From: Pedobacter soli
GTDB taxonomy: Bacteria; Bacteroidota; Bacteroidia; Sphingobacteriales; Sphingobacteriaceae
Assembly (NCBI RefSeq): GCF_900101435.1
Contig: NZ_FMZH01000007.1
Coordinates: forward strand, 1 to 64,000
DNA length: 64,000 nt
Reading direction: 5' to 3'
Below are positions 7,452 through 18,700 of the stretch, one piece after another (position 1 is the stretch's first letter; every line of letters starts with the position of its first letter). The notes below the pieces were generated by a model, which did no database searches, had not been told where the DNA came from, and saw only the letters and a list, made by a program, of their open reading frames with translations. A program made the translations under genes and the position numbers.

Positions 7452-10004
7452 ATGAAACTATTAAAAATAGCCGTATTGCTTTTGTTTTTTACCGAAGCAA
7501 GGGCACAACACATCCAGATTGGTAATGGACTGGTGGCGCGTGAATTTACTTTCGATGGCAAAGTTTGGAGAACCACAGCTTTTCGTAATCAATCCACACA
7601 TCAGGCCATTCCGGTTAAAAGCGACGAATTTTTACTCCTGGCCATGGATCAGCAAAAAGGACTAACCATAGCCGATTTTACAGCAACCGGATCTCCTGAA
7701 AAATATAACCGGGCCGATACTACATTTTTAACCTTTAGCTATAAGCCACTTCCGCAGGCGACTAAAGATCCGGTTGCCCCACAACTGATTAAAGTGCAGT
7801 ACAGCCTGAAAAAAGGAGAAAACTATTTGCGTAAACAACTACAGCTGGTTTACAAAGCTGCCGCAACCGTCGATCGCCTGGAAGTAGAGCGTTTAACCAT
7901 TGCGCAAGCGCAACAAGGGGGAGGAAAAGGTGAGCCTGTTTTTGTAGGCAATCAATTGTTTTTAGGGCTGGAATACCCCGGAGGCTACGCCAGACGTACA
8001 GATGGCAACAGCCCTAAAGATTATAGCCGGCACTACGAAAAAGTTGGTAACTACAGTGATATTAACCTTGAGGGAAGAGACATTGACCCTCAGGGAGGAA
8101 AAGGTCTGATCCGTTTAATGCACTTTCCAGGGTATGCCCTGAAAAAGGCAGATAACCGGTATGAAATTAACAGTAAAACCGCTGTAAATGGGTTTGCCCT
8201 GCACAATCAATCGGCAGAGATGGCTTTTATGACTTATTTGGAAGGATTGTGGAAAAAGCCGAAATCTTTTCTGCATTACAACAACTGGTTTGAACCAAAA
8301 GCAAAAGATTTAAGTGGCGATGGGCTGATTAATATTTACCGGGAATTTAAAGCTGCTACAGTTCCTTATGGCATTAATTTAGATGCCGTAGTACCTGATA
8401 ATGGCTGGCAAAACACCAAATCGGTTTGGGATCCGCTGCCGAAATTTTTTCCCAATGGAATTAAAGATGTGAAGCGTTTAAGCGACCGTTTAAAGGCAGA
8501 GGGTACAGGCTTTGGACTTTGGCTTTCTATTAATGGTTACGTAAATAAAATAGACTGGGGTTTGGCCGAAGGGTATAGCGAAGCAAAGCCAAATGCCTAT
8601 TTTGCCAAATTCGGACGCTACTATAGCCTTTCTTCAACCAAATACAAGGACACTGTTTTGAAGAAAATTCCGCTACTGGCAAAAGAAACCGGTACCATTT
8701 ATTTTAAACACGATTTTAACCAGTTAAGTGATCTGGCTGCGGGTAATAATCATCCTCCCACCGATCGGCATGGTCACGAAGCCAATCTCGATGCCTGTCT
8801 TGAAGTGTTGGTGGCCACCCGTAAAATGAATCCCGGTATCTATCAGAACATGACCAACTGGGTTTGGTTTTCGCCTTGGTGGTTAAAATATGCCGATGCC
8901 CTTTGGATGTTGGCCGGTGATGACGGAACCAATGGCAACTGGCCAGAAATTTCAACACGCGCCATGGCCTCGACCGATCGCGATACCTATTTATGGCGCA
9001 TGTGGGGAAACCCTGCCGACAGGCCCCTGGTGCCCATTTCGAGATTAATGACGCATGGTATTATCAAAACCAGCGACGGCAGGACGGAAAGCAAAAGCGA
9101 TAACCTTCAGGATTGGCAGGAATACGTGTTAATGCATTATGGCAGGGGTACCCTTTTAAAAGAGTGGTACATTTCACCTTCTGCCATGCAGCCTGAGGAG
9201 TGGAAAGCTTTATGTACCGTGCACAATTGGGCTAAAGCACATCAGAAAGCATTAAACAATACCTTTTATGTAGGCGGAAGGCCCGATGAAGGTAATGCTT
9301 ATGGCTATATGGGCTGGGATGGAGATAAAGGTGTATTGGTGGCGCGAAATCCGGATGCACAAGCACAGAAACTTATCATTCCTTTTAACCAGAGCGTGCA
9401 TTTTAGCGGGCAGAGTGGAGCGGTTTTTCATGCCAATGTAGTGTTTCCGTATGTTGATGCCTATCCTCAAAATTTCACAACAGGCCAGGATATCGAAATC
9501 ATTTTGCCGGGTTATGCCACCATGGCTTTTGAGTTTGAAAAAGGAAAGGCCAGGAATGCGATTCCGCTACCTGCCTTACCAGTATGCAAAACAACCGAAG
9601 ACGCCGATGGGCCAAACAGCGAAATTGTGCTTCCTTCAACTGTAAAAGACCGTTGTGATTTGCTGGTTACCGGTTTCCCTGATCTTCCGGAGCTGAGTAT
9701 AGATGGCAAGCCTTTAGTGCCCGCGAGAACCAGTAAATCTAAAATAAACAATTTTGCCGGTTACGCCATAGCAGGTATGCCCAGTACCCAGGCCAAACCA
9801 TGGAACATGGCCAGTTTTGATTTAAAACCTTACTTGGGAGAGAAAATTAAGATCAGCTACAAAGGTGCCGGCGCCTTTAAAAGCTTTTTACTGATAGAGC
9901 AGGCAGTTGAGGGAAAAAAAGTGATAGCAGGGCATGATAAACTCTGGCCAATAACCAATGACAGCCGCAGGCAAACCATTGTATTAATCAATAAAACACA
10001 CTAA
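7452..10004 (+). CDS. Secreted alpha-galactosidase-like glycoside hydrolase (clan GH-D, GH36-like)
   Basis: Signal peptide (residues 1-18, ending ARA-Q) and 850 aa. The N-terminal beta-sandwich region (about 20-290) is followed by a TIM-barrel core: DAVVPDNGWQ, then FGLWLSINGYV, then YFKHDFNQL with Asp421 in the place of the clan GH-D nucleophile (KxD), then a later Asp-rich loop (MLAGDDGTNG) that could carry the acid/base residue. A C-terminal beta domain and an extra tail of about 150 residues follow. Predicted reaction: hydrolysis of terminal alpha-linked galactose or N-acetylgalactosamine from glycans. It is followed after 7 bases by the GH89 gene, so both act in PUL1. The family number is an inference from motifs; the long N-terminal part and tail are unusual for GH36, so a related uncharacterised family is possible. 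Confidence 0.68.
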   Translation: MKLLKIAVLLLFFTEARAQHIQIGNGLVAREFTFDGKVWRTTAFRNQSTHQAIPVKSDEFLLLAMDQQKGLTIADFTATGSPEKYNRADTTFLTFSYKPLPQATKDPVAPQLIKVQYSLKKGENYLRKQLQLVYKAAATVDRLEVERLTIAQAQQGGGKGEPVFVGNQLFLGLEYPGGYARRTDGNSPKDYSRHYEKVGNYSDINLEGRDIDPQGGKGLIRLMHFPGYALKKADNRYEINSKTAVNGFALHNQSAEMAFMTYLEGLWKKPKSFLHYNNWFEPKAKDLSGDGLINIYREFKAATVPYGINLDAVVPDNGWQNTKSVWDPLPKFFPNGIKDVKRLSDRLKAEGTGFGLWLSINGYVNKIDWGLAEGYSEAKPNAYFAKFGRYYSLSSTKYKDTVLKKIPLLAKETGTIYFKHDFNQLSDLAAGNNHPPTDRHGHEANLDACLEVLVATRKMNPGIYQNMTNWVWFSPWWLKYADALWMLAGDDGTNGNWPEISTRAMASTDRDTYLWRMWGNPADRPLVPISRLMTHGIIKTSDGRTESKSDNLQDWQEYVLMHYGRGTLLKEWYISPSAMQPEEWKALCTVHNWAKAHQKALNNTFYVGGRPDEGNAYGYMGWDGDKGVLVARNPDAQAQKLIIPFNQSVHFSGQSGAVFHANVVFPYVDAYPQNFTTGQDIEIILPGYATMAFEFEKGKARNAIPLPALPVCKTTEDADGPNSEIVLPSTVKDRCDLLVTGFPDLPELSIDGKPLVPARTSKSKINNFAGYAIAGMPSTQAKPWNMASFDLKPYLGEKIKISYKGAGAFKSFLLIEQAVEGKKVIAGHDKLWPITNDSRRQTIVLINKTH

Positions 10005-10011
10005 AAAGAAT

Positions 10012-12249
10012 ATGAAAGCAATTCATAAAATAATACTATACCTCTTGCTGTTGGTACCGGCGGCAAAGGCCCTGGCCTCCGATTTTGAAATGGGGACACA
10101 AGGTCTCATCAAACGCGTAATTCCCAAACATGCCGCTTTTTTTCAGGTAGCAGAAATTCCGGCAGCAGGAGACCAGGATGTTTTTGAAATAGAGGGCAAA
10201 GGAAATAAAATTGTGTTGCGTGGAAATACACCTGTTGAGGTAGCCTCGGCCTTAAATTGGTACCTTAAATATTATTGCCATGCACAGCGTTCGTGGTGCG
10301 GCGATAATATGGATTTGCCTGCAAAGCTTCCCATTCCAGCCAAAAAAGTTCGCATTACTTCGCCTTACAAAGATCGCGTGTATTTAAACTACTGTACTTT
10401 CAATTACTCGATGAGCTGGTGGGATTGGGAACGCTGGGAAAGGGAAATAGATTGGATGGCCATGCAGGGCATTAACATGCCGTTAGCCATTACCGGACAA
10501 GAAGCCGTTTGGCAAAATACCTTGCGCAAATACGGGATGAATGACCAGGAGATCCGTTCCTTTTTAGTCGGACCGGCCTATTTTGCCTGGCAGTGGATGA
10601 CCAATATTGAAAGCATTAACGGGCCTTTACCTCAAAACTGGATCGACAGGAGCATTGTTCTGGGGCAGAAAATCCTGGCCCGCGAGCGGCAACTGGGGAT
10701 GAAACCCATTCTTCAGGGTTTTACTGGTTACGTGCCCATTAAACTCATGGAAAAACAGCCACAGGCCGATATTCGTAAAAAGGCAGTTTGGTTTTATGTT
10801 GGTCCCGGAACGGCGCAACTTAATCCTTTAGATCCCTTGTATGCCCGCATGAGCAAAACTTTTATTGAAGAGCAAACCCACCTTTTTGGCACCAACCACA
10901 TTTATGCTGCCGATCCTTTTCACGAAGGAAAAGCACCTGTAGCCGGTGATGAATATCTGGCACAGGTAGGAAAAGCGATTTATACCACTACAGCAAGTGT
11001 GGATCCCAAAGCAGTAATTGCCATGCAAACCTGGAGCATGCAAAAAGCCATTGTGCAGTCTATTCCGCCCGATCGGATATTGATGCTGGATTTGAATGCT
11101 TCTAAATGGAAAGGTAGCGAAGCGTTCTGGGGAAGACCTTGGGTAGGGGGCATTATTCACAACTTTGGTGGTAACACCGCCATGGGTGGCGATTTGGATG
11201 CTGTATTGGCGGCTTACCCGGCTATTTTAAACCAACCCGAAAAATCGAAACAGTTTCAGGGCATAGGCATGTTCCCTGAAGCCATAGAACACAACCCCAT
11301 TATTTATGATGCAGCCGCAGAAATGGCCTGGAGGCGTGAAAAACCAGATACCAAAAAGTGGATGGACGATTACCTGCTGGCCAGATATGGTAGCAGCGAT
11401 GAAAAAGTAAGTTTGGCCTGGGATACTTTGCTGCACACCGCTTATGGTAAAAGTGGCATTGTAACCTTTATGGAAAGCAGTATCTGTGCAAGGCCAGCCC
11501 TGAAAGTAAATGGAGCATCGCCAAATGGTGCTTTAAATTCGGAAAAGAAATACCGCTTTAAAAGTTTATGGGAGGCACTGGCACTCCTGCAACATGCACC
11601 CGCAAATATTAAGCAAAAAGAAACCTATCGCTATGATCTGGTTGATTTAGCACGTCAATGTATGGCCGATTTAGCCATACCCATGCAAAAAGAAATGGCC
11701 GATGCTTATCGCAATGGAGATAAGGCAGCATTTGCAAAAAATGCAAAAGAATACCTCAACTTAATGGACGATTTTGATCAGTTGCTGGCTACACGAAAAG
11801 AATTCCTTTTAGGTAAATGGATTGCAGATGCCCGGGCAATAGGGAAAACAAAGGCTGAAAGTGATCTTTATGAGAAGAATGCCAGGGCCCTGATTACCAC
11901 CTGGGGGCCTTATAACGAGAATGCCATTCAATACGATTATTCGGCCAGGCAATGGAACGGCATGGTTAAAAATTTTTATAAAGTAAGGTGGCAAAAGTTT
12001 GTCGACTTCTTAACCCTCGAACTTCAAAAGGAAGCGCAAGACCGTTATAAAGAAGAAAAGATCAATCACCGCTTTAACCGGCCAAGTAATACTGCAAATG
12101 ACTTTTATAAGGCCATGGCCAAATGGGAATCTGACTGGAGCGAGCGAAATGATGAACATTTTAGCAACCGACCAGATGGTGATGAAATAAAAACCGTAGT
12201 ACAGGTTTATCAAAAATGGCTACCTGCAGCAAACAAGCTGTTGAAGTAA
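10012..12249 (+). CDS. Alpha-N-acetylglucosaminidase (GH89, NAGLU family)
   Basis: Secreted or periplasmic exo-enzyme, 745 aa, signal peptide at 1-23. The family layout is complete: an N-terminal small domain (about 25-105), then the catalytic barrel with YLNYCTFNYSMSWWDWERWE, MALQGINMPLA-type segment (here MAMQGINMPLAITGQEAVW), GPAYFAWQWM and DPFHEGKAP, whose Glu is in the acid/base region, then the helical C-terminal domain to the end. Known members remove terminal alpha-linked GlcNAc, as in alpha-1,4-GlcNAc-capped gastric mucin or heparan sulfate. The gene begins 7 bases after the preceding glycosidase and is followed by a terminator at 12273, so it closes the PUL1 operon. Confidence in the family is high; the natural substrate is inferred. 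Confidence 0.93.
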   Translation: MKAIHKIILYLLLLVPAAKALASDFEMGTQGLIKRVIPKHAAFFQVAEIPAAGDQDVFEIEGKGNKIVLRGNTPVEVASALNWYLKYYCHAQRSWCGDNMDLPAKLPIPAKKVRITSPYKDRVYLNYCTFNYSMSWWDWERWEREIDWMAMQGINMPLAITGQEAVWQNTLRKYGMNDQEIRSFLVGPAYFAWQWMTNIESINGPLPQNWIDRSIVLGQKILARERQLGMKPILQGFTGYVPIKLMEKQPQADIRKKAVWFYVGPGTAQLNPLDPLYARMSKTFIEEQTHLFGTNHIYAADPFHEGKAPVAGDEYLAQVGKAIYTTTASVDPKAVIAMQTWSMQKAIVQSIPPDRILMLDLNASKWKGSEAFWGRPWVGGIIHNFGGNTAMGGDLDAVLAAYPAILNQPEKSKQFQGIGMFPEAIEHNPIIYDAAAEMAWRREKPDTKKWMDDYLLARYGSSDEKVSLAWDTLLHTAYGKSGIVTFMESSICARPALKVNGASPNGALNSEKKYRFKSLWEALALLQHAPANIKQKETYRYDLVDLARQCMADLAIPMQKEMADAYRNGDKAAFAKNAKEYLNLMDDFDQLLATRKEFLLGKWIADARAIGKTKAESDLYEKNARALITTWGPYNENAIQYDYSARQWNGMVKNFYKVRWQKFVDFLTLELQKEAQDRYKEEKINHRFNRPSNTANDFYKAMAKWESDWSERNDEHFSNRPDGDEIKTVVQVYQKWLPAANKLLK

Positions 12250-12272
12250 AATAAGTAACAAATGATCAAATG

Positions 12273-12300
12273 AAATGGCCGGGAACAATCCTGGCCATTT
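12273..12300 (+). terminator. Terminator hairpin at the end of the PUL1 operon
   Basis: AAATGGCCGGG (12273-12283) pairs with CCTGGCCATTT (12290-12300) around a 6-base loop; 11 pairs including one G-T. It lies 23 bases after the GH89 stop. The following bases are T-rich (GTGTTTTGG) rather than a clean T-run. Confidence 0.6.
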
Positions 12301-12885
12301 GTGTTTTGGTCTGTAATTCACATTATTTTAAGATCTTATTTTCTGTTTAAAGGTTTTATTAGGTGATTTTGTTTCTAAAAGAAGCGGATTTTATCAAAAT
12401 TGATCGCTTGAGTGGGTAAAATGTTCAAGAATACTGATATCAGTTTTGAATTTACAGGCACCAGCTCATTGATCGCAAAGCTTAAAAAATTAAGCATAAT
12501 CAAATGGAAGCTAAAAATGCATGACTTTGATCCCAATAATGCTGATAATGACTGGTTGGATGAACCTACGGCAAAACAATTCAGTCAGCCCTGCCTTGCA
12601 ATGGCAAAAAAATAAATACGAATACACCCGAAATGCGGCTTGCAGATTCCGCTCAAAAATTACCGATAGTTAAGCTTAACCGTTCAGATTAGCGGTAAAC
12701 CTGTAATCAGGCACATCACACTGCCCGATGCGGGAAAATAAGGGAAAAAGTTTACAGGTTGTTTTTGATGACATAAAATAGCTAAAACTGTTATCATCTG
12801 TTTGTGGTACAAGGATTTTACAAACCGGGGTAGGAATATTTGTGTAGTTTTAGTTCATCACACCAATTAAGGCTGAATCAAAACC
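12301..12885. other. 585-base gap with a possible decayed coding remnant
   Basis: No intact gene. A short open frame at 12412-12615 needs a GTG start and resembles nothing. Around 12665-12782 rightward translation gives SLTVQISGKPVIRHITLP, broken by a stop and then, one frame over, KSLQVVFDDIK and a stop. This reads like the frameshifted tail of a former protein, but is too short to name. The right end must hold the promoter of the GH2 gene; I found no exact TAnnTTTG match. Confidence 0.3.
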
Positions 12886-15648
12886 ATGAAGAAATTATCC
12901 CTGTCATTATTAGCTGCCCTGATGAGTTTCAGCGCATTTTCGCAACAAACCATTATCAAATACCTTTCCGGAACCGATAAAGACCACACCGTAAACTGGG
13001 ATTTCTACTGCACGGAAGGCAGAAAGAGCGGCGTATGGACCAAAATTGCTGTACCTTCTAATTGGGAGCAACAAGGCTTTGGTGCCTATAATTATGGCCA
13101 CGATAAAATCAAAAATAAAGAGCAGGGACAATATAAACATCAGTTTTTCATCGATCAGGTAAATAATAAAAAGGTATTTATCGTTTTTGAAGGATCGATG
13201 ACCGATACTAAGGTGATGATTAATGGCAAGCAGGCTGGGCCCGTGCATCAGGGTAGTTTTTATGCTTTTAAATATGATATTACCGATTTGGTAAAACCCA
13301 ATGCCCAAAATCTGCTCGAAGTTACTGTTGATAAACAATCAGCAGATGCTTCAGTAAATAAAGCCGAGCGCAGTGGCGATTTTTGGATCTTTGGTGGGAT
13401 TTACCGGCCGGTATACCTCGAAATTGTTCCGCAAACCTTTATCGAAAGGGTAGCTGTAGCTGCGAAAGCCGATGGTGCTTTCCAGCTTGATGTATATGCG
13501 CAAAATTTAAAACAAGGCGAAGAAATTGAAGCCCAGGTACAAAAATTAAATGGCGAAGACCTGGGTAAACCCTTTACAGCTAAGGCAAGCCAATCGGGAG
13601 ATTATTACCAATTGAAATCCAGCTTTGATAAACCCCAGTTGTGGAGTGCCGAATTTCCGAACCGTTACCAGGTAGTGGTAAGCATTAAAAATGATAAAGG
13701 AATCATCCACCAGATAAAACAAAAGTTTGGTTTCCGCACAGTAGAGCTGCGCACAAAAGATGGTTTGTATGTTAACGGCGCCCGCGTTTTAATGAAAGGC
13801 AGTAACCGCCACAGTTTTTGGCCCGAAACTGGTCGTACGCTTAGCCATGGGGTGCATGTGCTCGATGTACAACTGATGAAAGATATGAACATGAATGCCG
13901 TACGCATGTCGCATTATCCGCCAGACCGCGATTTCCTGGAGGTTTGCGATTCGCTGGGCTTATACGTGATAGATGAACTTACCGGCTGGCAAGGCAATTA
14001 CGATACCGAAATAGGCAAAAAACTCGTTAAAGAGCTGGTTGTACACGATGTAAATCATCCTTCCATTTTATTTTGGGCCAATGGCAATGAAGGGGGCTTT
14101 AACCGCGATCTTGATAATCAGTATGCCTTATACGATCCGCAAAACCGTACCGTAATCCATCCCTGGGAGAAATTTAACGGGACCGATACCAAGCATTATC
14201 CCGATTATAAAGGAATGGAAAGCAGAACCGCCACCGGCGAAGAAGTGTTTTTTCCAACTGAGTTTATGCACGCTTTATACGATGGAGGGGCCGGTGCTGC
14301 ATTGGATGATTTCTGGTCGCAAATCGTAAAACATCCGCATGGAGGCGGTGGTTTTATCTGGGCCTTTTTAGATGAATCGATTATCCGTACCGATAAAAAT
14401 AACATTTACGATGGTGATGGTAACCATGCGCCTGATGGTATTGTAGGGCCACACCGCGAAAAGGAAGGAAGTTATTATACCATTAAAGAAATCTGGTCGC
14501 CGGTGTACATTAATCCACAGCCCATTGCTGCTGGTTTTGATGGTAAAATACCGGTCGAAAACCGTTATTCGTTTACCAACCTCAATCAATGTACATTTAA
14601 ATGGAAACTGGTTAAGTTCCCGTCAGCTACGGCTAAAACTTTGGAGCCTACTGTAATTGCGACAGGTGCATTAAAGCCTTTTAACCTTAAACCTGCAGAA
14701 AAGGGTATGTTAAACTTGCCTTTACCCGCAACCTGGGCCAAAAACGATGCACTATACCTTACTGCTTATAGCCCCGATAATAAAGAAATCTTTACTTGGA
14801 GCTGGGCCATTGCCGCGCCTGCAGCTTTCGCTCCTAAAATCAGCAGCGTTAAAGCCAAACCGAATATTAAATTAACTCAAACCGATGCTACACTGAGTAT
14901 TAACTGCGATGGAATCCGTTACGATTTTGATAAAGCCACCGGTTATATCCAAAAAGTAGTGAAGCCAAACGGTACTGTTTCTTTATCAGGTGGACCGGTT
15001 TTGGCGGGCGTAAATACTACGTTGAAATCATTTGCCCATCAGGCTGTTAATGGACAATATATAGTAGAAGCCGATTATACCGGCGATGCTCCTTTGCATG
15101 TAAAATGGACTTTCACTTCAGGACAACCCGTTAAGCTTGATTACGATTATAGCCAACAAGGCGATGTGAATTTCATGGGCATTACTTTCAACTACCCCGA
15201 AGAAAAAGTTACCGGAATGAAATGGTTGGGGCGCGGCCCGTACCGCGTTTGGAAAAACAGGTTAAAAGGTCAGCAGTTTGGTGTTTGGCAGAAAGATTAC
15301 AACAATACCATTACCGGCGAAAGTTGGAAATATCCCGAATTTAAGGGTTATCATGCCGAAGTAAACTGGGTAAGGATAGAAAATACCGAAGCACCCTTTA
15401 CCGTGTATTCAGCCAATAAAAATACTTATCTGCAAATGTTTAAGCCTGCGCGTGAGGCAGCTGCACTAACCAATAACAATGTCGAACCGGCTTTTCCCGA
15501 AGGAAACATTGGCTTTTTAAATGCCATTAGCCCCATTGGTACCAAGTTTCAATCGGCAAAAGTGATGGGGCCGGAAAGCGAACTGAGCCATGCTGGTGGC
15601 GAAAAGATTAAGGGAACGCTATGGTTTGATTTCCGTTCAAAACCTTAA
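12886..15648 (+). CDS. Glycoside hydrolase family 2 protein, beta-galactosidase-like
   Basis: Secreted 920-aa enzyme with signal peptide 1-19 (AFSQ). GH2 order is complete: sugar-binding jelly-roll (about 35-185, with ERSGDFWIFGGIYRPVYLE), immunoglobulin-like domain (about 190-290), TIM barrel (about 295-575) and a C-terminal beta-galactosidase small-chain-like region. The acid/base is Glu402 in ANGNEGG and the nucleophile Glu459 in TEFMHALYDGG. It likely removes terminal beta-linked galactose, though GH2 also holds other exo-activities. It stands 636 bases after the PUL1 operon with its own upstream region and converges on the GH92 gene, so it is probably a separately transcribed member of the same locus. 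Confidence 0.88.
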   Translation: MKKLSLSLLAALMSFSAFSQQTIIKYLSGTDKDHTVNWDFYCTEGRKSGVWTKIAVPSNWEQQGFGAYNYGHDKIKNKEQGQYKHQFFIDQVNNKKVFIVFEGSMTDTKVMINGKQAGPVHQGSFYAFKYDITDLVKPNAQNLLEVTVDKQSADASVNKAERSGDFWIFGGIYRPVYLEIVPQTFIERVAVAAKADGAFQLDVYAQNLKQGEEIEAQVQKLNGEDLGKPFTAKASQSGDYYQLKSSFDKPQLWSAEFPNRYQVVVSIKNDKGIIHQIKQKFGFRTVELRTKDGLYVNGARVLMKGSNRHSFWPETGRTLSHGVHVLDVQLMKDMNMNAVRMSHYPPDRDFLEVCDSLGLYVIDELTGWQGNYDTEIGKKLVKELVVHDVNHPSILFWANGNEGGFNRDLDNQYALYDPQNRTVIHPWEKFNGTDTKHYPDYKGMESRTATGEEVFFPTEFMHALYDGGAGAALDDFWSQIVKHPHGGGGFIWAFLDESIIRTDKNNIYDGDGNHAPDGIVGPHREKEGSYYTIKEIWSPVYINPQPIAAGFDGKIPVENRYSFTNLNQCTFKWKLVKFPSATAKTLEPTVIATGALKPFNLKPAEKGMLNLPLPATWAKNDALYLTAYSPDNKEIFTWSWAIAAPAAFAPKISSVKAKPNIKLTQTDATLSINCDGIRYDFDKATGYIQKVVKPNGTVSLSGGPVLAGVNTTLKSFAHQAVNGQYIVEADYTGDAPLHVKWTFTSGQPVKLDYDYSQQGDVNFMGITFNYPEEKVTGMKWLGRGPYRVWKNRLKGQQFGVWQKDYNNTITGESWKYPEFKGYHAEVNWVRIENTEAPFTVYSANKNTYLQMFKPAREAAALTNNNVEPAFPEGNIGFLNAISPIGTKFQSAKVMGPESELSHAGGEKIKGTLWFDFRSKP

Positions 15649-15695
15649 AACAAGCAATAACATTCTGCTGGATTTTACGTGTAAAGCGGATGGAT

Positions 15696-15738
15696 AAAAA
15701 TAAAGCCTGAAATCTTAAGATCTCAGGCTTTATTTTTT
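15696..15738. terminator. Bidirectional terminator between GH2 and GH92 genes
   Basis: An A/T-flanked stem: 15696-15710 (ending AAAGCCTGA) pairs with 15723-15738 (TCAGGCTTTATTTT), with an inner ATC/GAT pairing. It has A-runs on one side and T-runs on the other, and sits between two convergent genes, so it can end both transcripts. The GCCTGAAATC core recurs at 21021-21058 and 22534-22559. Confidence 0.8.
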
Positions 15739-15766
15739 GTGAATTGCCTAAATATGAAACTGGGTT

Positions 15767-18700
15767 TTATATCCCCCAATTCTTGTTTGGCTTTGATCCC
15801 ATTTGCAATATCAGTTTCCCGCCTTTCAATAGCTCGCTTGCCGGAAATTTAAAAGATTGCAGTGGTTTTCCGTTCAAGGTAGCTTTTTGTACATATTTAT
15901 TGTCGCGGGATACGTTCGGCGCTTCAATCGTAAAAGCCTTCCCACGGCCATATTGTTCACCAAGGTTAATGGTTACCGATGGAAAGATAGGACTTGCAAT
16001 TTCATAAACCGGCTCGCTACTGCAACCACCGTCTGTTTGGAAAAGACCCAATGCTGCCATGACAAACCAGGCGCTCATTTGACCCTGGTCTTCATCGCCC
16101 AGATAAGCATTGGCTAAATCGCTGCCATAGTATCTGTCGATAATGGCCCTGCTCCATTGCTGTGTTAGCCAGGGTTTTTGTACCCAGTTAAACAAAAAGG
16201 CAAAATGCATCGACTGTTGGTTCCCCTGAATTACCGGGTAATCCCAGTACTGGTCGCCAGGTGCATTGAATCGCAATTTGTTGCTTTCTGTAAAACCCCA
16301 GGAGAGGCGTTCTACAAATTTATCTGCACCGATCTCTTTCGCCAGTCCAGGCACATCCTGTGGCACAAAATAAGTGAGTTGCCAGGCGTTGCCCTCTACA
16401 TAATGTTCGTTGGCTCCCGATTTAAAGGGATCGAAATTAGGTGCCCAGCTGCCGTCTGATTTACGCATCCGGGCATAACCCGTTTCCTTGTCAATGGCGT
16501 TGCGCCAGTAATTTCCTCGAATGGCAAATTCTTTTTCATCTTCTTTTTTGCCTAATGCCTTTGCAAACTGCGAAACCGTCCAGTCATCATAAGCATATTC
16601 TAAAGTGTTGGAAAAACGGCCAAGATCATAGGGCACATAATGGTACTTTAAGTAAGGAACCAGATCGCGGTTGCCCGCATAGCCCAAACCTACTTTTTGC
16701 GATGGGGTAGTTTGCATTTTTTTCATCGCTTCGAATGCTTTATTGGCATCAAAATCGCGGATGCCCATTTGGTAAGCACTCACCATTAACGGGATTTCGT
16801 GCTCGGCAACCATTACGGGTACGTAGTTCATACCGGCCGGACCTTTGGCCAGCCAGCCATTGGTATCGTACATGGCCAGTTGCGATTTTACCCATTTCGA
16901 TGACCACTCTGGCGTAATCAGGTTCCAGAACTGGTTCAGGTTCCAGAAGGTATTCCAAAAGGCATCGCAACCCAGTGCCAGCGAATTAGGGTCTTTTAGT
17001 TTCTGTACTTTTTGGAAAGCATCTACCCAGCTGCCATCCAAATCACTCCAGGTATTGCGGCTGGCCAGCGCACGGTACATATTGGTATAAAAACGGATTT
17101 TTTCTCTCCGGTCGTTAGATTGAACAGCCACCCGGCCAATCAGCTTATTCCAGGTATCACGTTGTCCGTTCCGTACTTTTTCAAAACTCCAGCCATAGGG
17201 CCCTGTAATTTCCTGTTTCAGGTTATCTGAGGCATTTTCAATACTCACCATCGAAATCCCGGTGCGTACCTGTACTACCTGATTTGTTCTGGTATCAAAT
17301 TCTACGTAAGCACCCGCATCTTTTACCTCGCCGGTATTTACTAAATCTTTATTGCTAAGCGCATCATTCTGCCAGGTCCCGAATTTTTTGATGGGCTGAT
17401 CAAATTCAATCACAAAATGTAGTTTGTAATCCTGGTTTACATCGCCCGACCAGGCACCTGGGGTAAACTGTCTCGATACCCCTTCAATCCGCTTGTCGCT
17501 TACCTTTTTCAATGTCACATCTTTAAGCGTATAGGCATACTCCGAAGGAATTTGTAAATCGATCATCACCCTTGAATCGGTAGCTTTTGGATAAGTATAA
17601 CGCTGGAAACCGCAACGTGTGGTGGCAGTTAATTCTGCCTTAACCTTATAATCGCTTAGCATCACTTTGTAATAACCCAGAGGGGCTTCTTCGGTTGCTT
17701 TGTCAATCTGCGAGCGGTAGCCCTCACCGGTACTCCTTTGATCGCCGGTCTTGATTTTTAACGGCCCGTTTACCGGCAGAATGCCCAGGCCAGCCATTGT
17801 CCATTCGTGGATATGGCTAAATACGCCAATGCTTTCAAAACTGGGTTCATAGCCTGCCTGCCAGCCGCTATTCTGGTTATCGGGACTTAATTTTACCATA
17901 CTAAAGGGCATCCAGGGACCTGGCGCAATCATCCAGCGCGAGTGGGCAGTGCCTATGTGTGTATCTACATAATCTGCAGGCGTAAACAGTCTTTGTGCAG
18001 ATCGTTTTACCATGCCGCTTTCCAGCAATATTCCATCGCTGTAAATTTCATATTTGCTTTGTTTTGCTGTGGTAACAGCTGGCATAGGCACCTCAAACTG
18101 GTATCTTGCACTATCTAATCGCTCACGGAATACCTCATTGCCATCCAGTTTCACAGTTAATACAGGTTTACCCGCAACTAAATGTGCATCAACCAGCAGG
18201 GGCTGTATTTTTTTTCCTTGTTCCGCCAGTTGATAGTCTGCTGGTTTTACGCTGCGGAGAAATACGTTTTGGTTATGGACTAATTTGGCCGAAGCAGGGC
18301 CTTCCAGTCTTATCTGGTCAAACACCATCCATGAGCCCTCAAGGGTAGTCATCAAAATTTCGTTACCACCTTTGCGCAATTGATTTGCTTCAAGCGGAAT
18401 TTCGATCTTATATTCGTGGGCGGCACTTAAATCTCCCTCAAAAATTTTATTGGCTGTCTGTTCGGGTAATTGCTTTACATAAGGCTTTCCATTAATGGTA
18501 ACCTTAAACAAAGGCGGTAATGCGCCCTGGTAGCCAATCAGTTCGACTACAAATTTCCAGCCCGATCCGGTGGGTTGCTGCTGTAACCCAAATAAAATAT
18601 TGGCATTGTGCGTGCGCAAACCAGAGGTGCCACCAGTGCCACCCCAGGTATCATTAGGGCCTGGTAAAATATAAGCCCAATCTTTTTCTGGTTTCGAAAC

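Noticed and set aside
12412..12615. 67-codon frame between GH89 and GH2 genes
   Set aside because: Needs a GTG start, has no recognisable motif or ribosome-binding site, and sits next to a decayed stretch.
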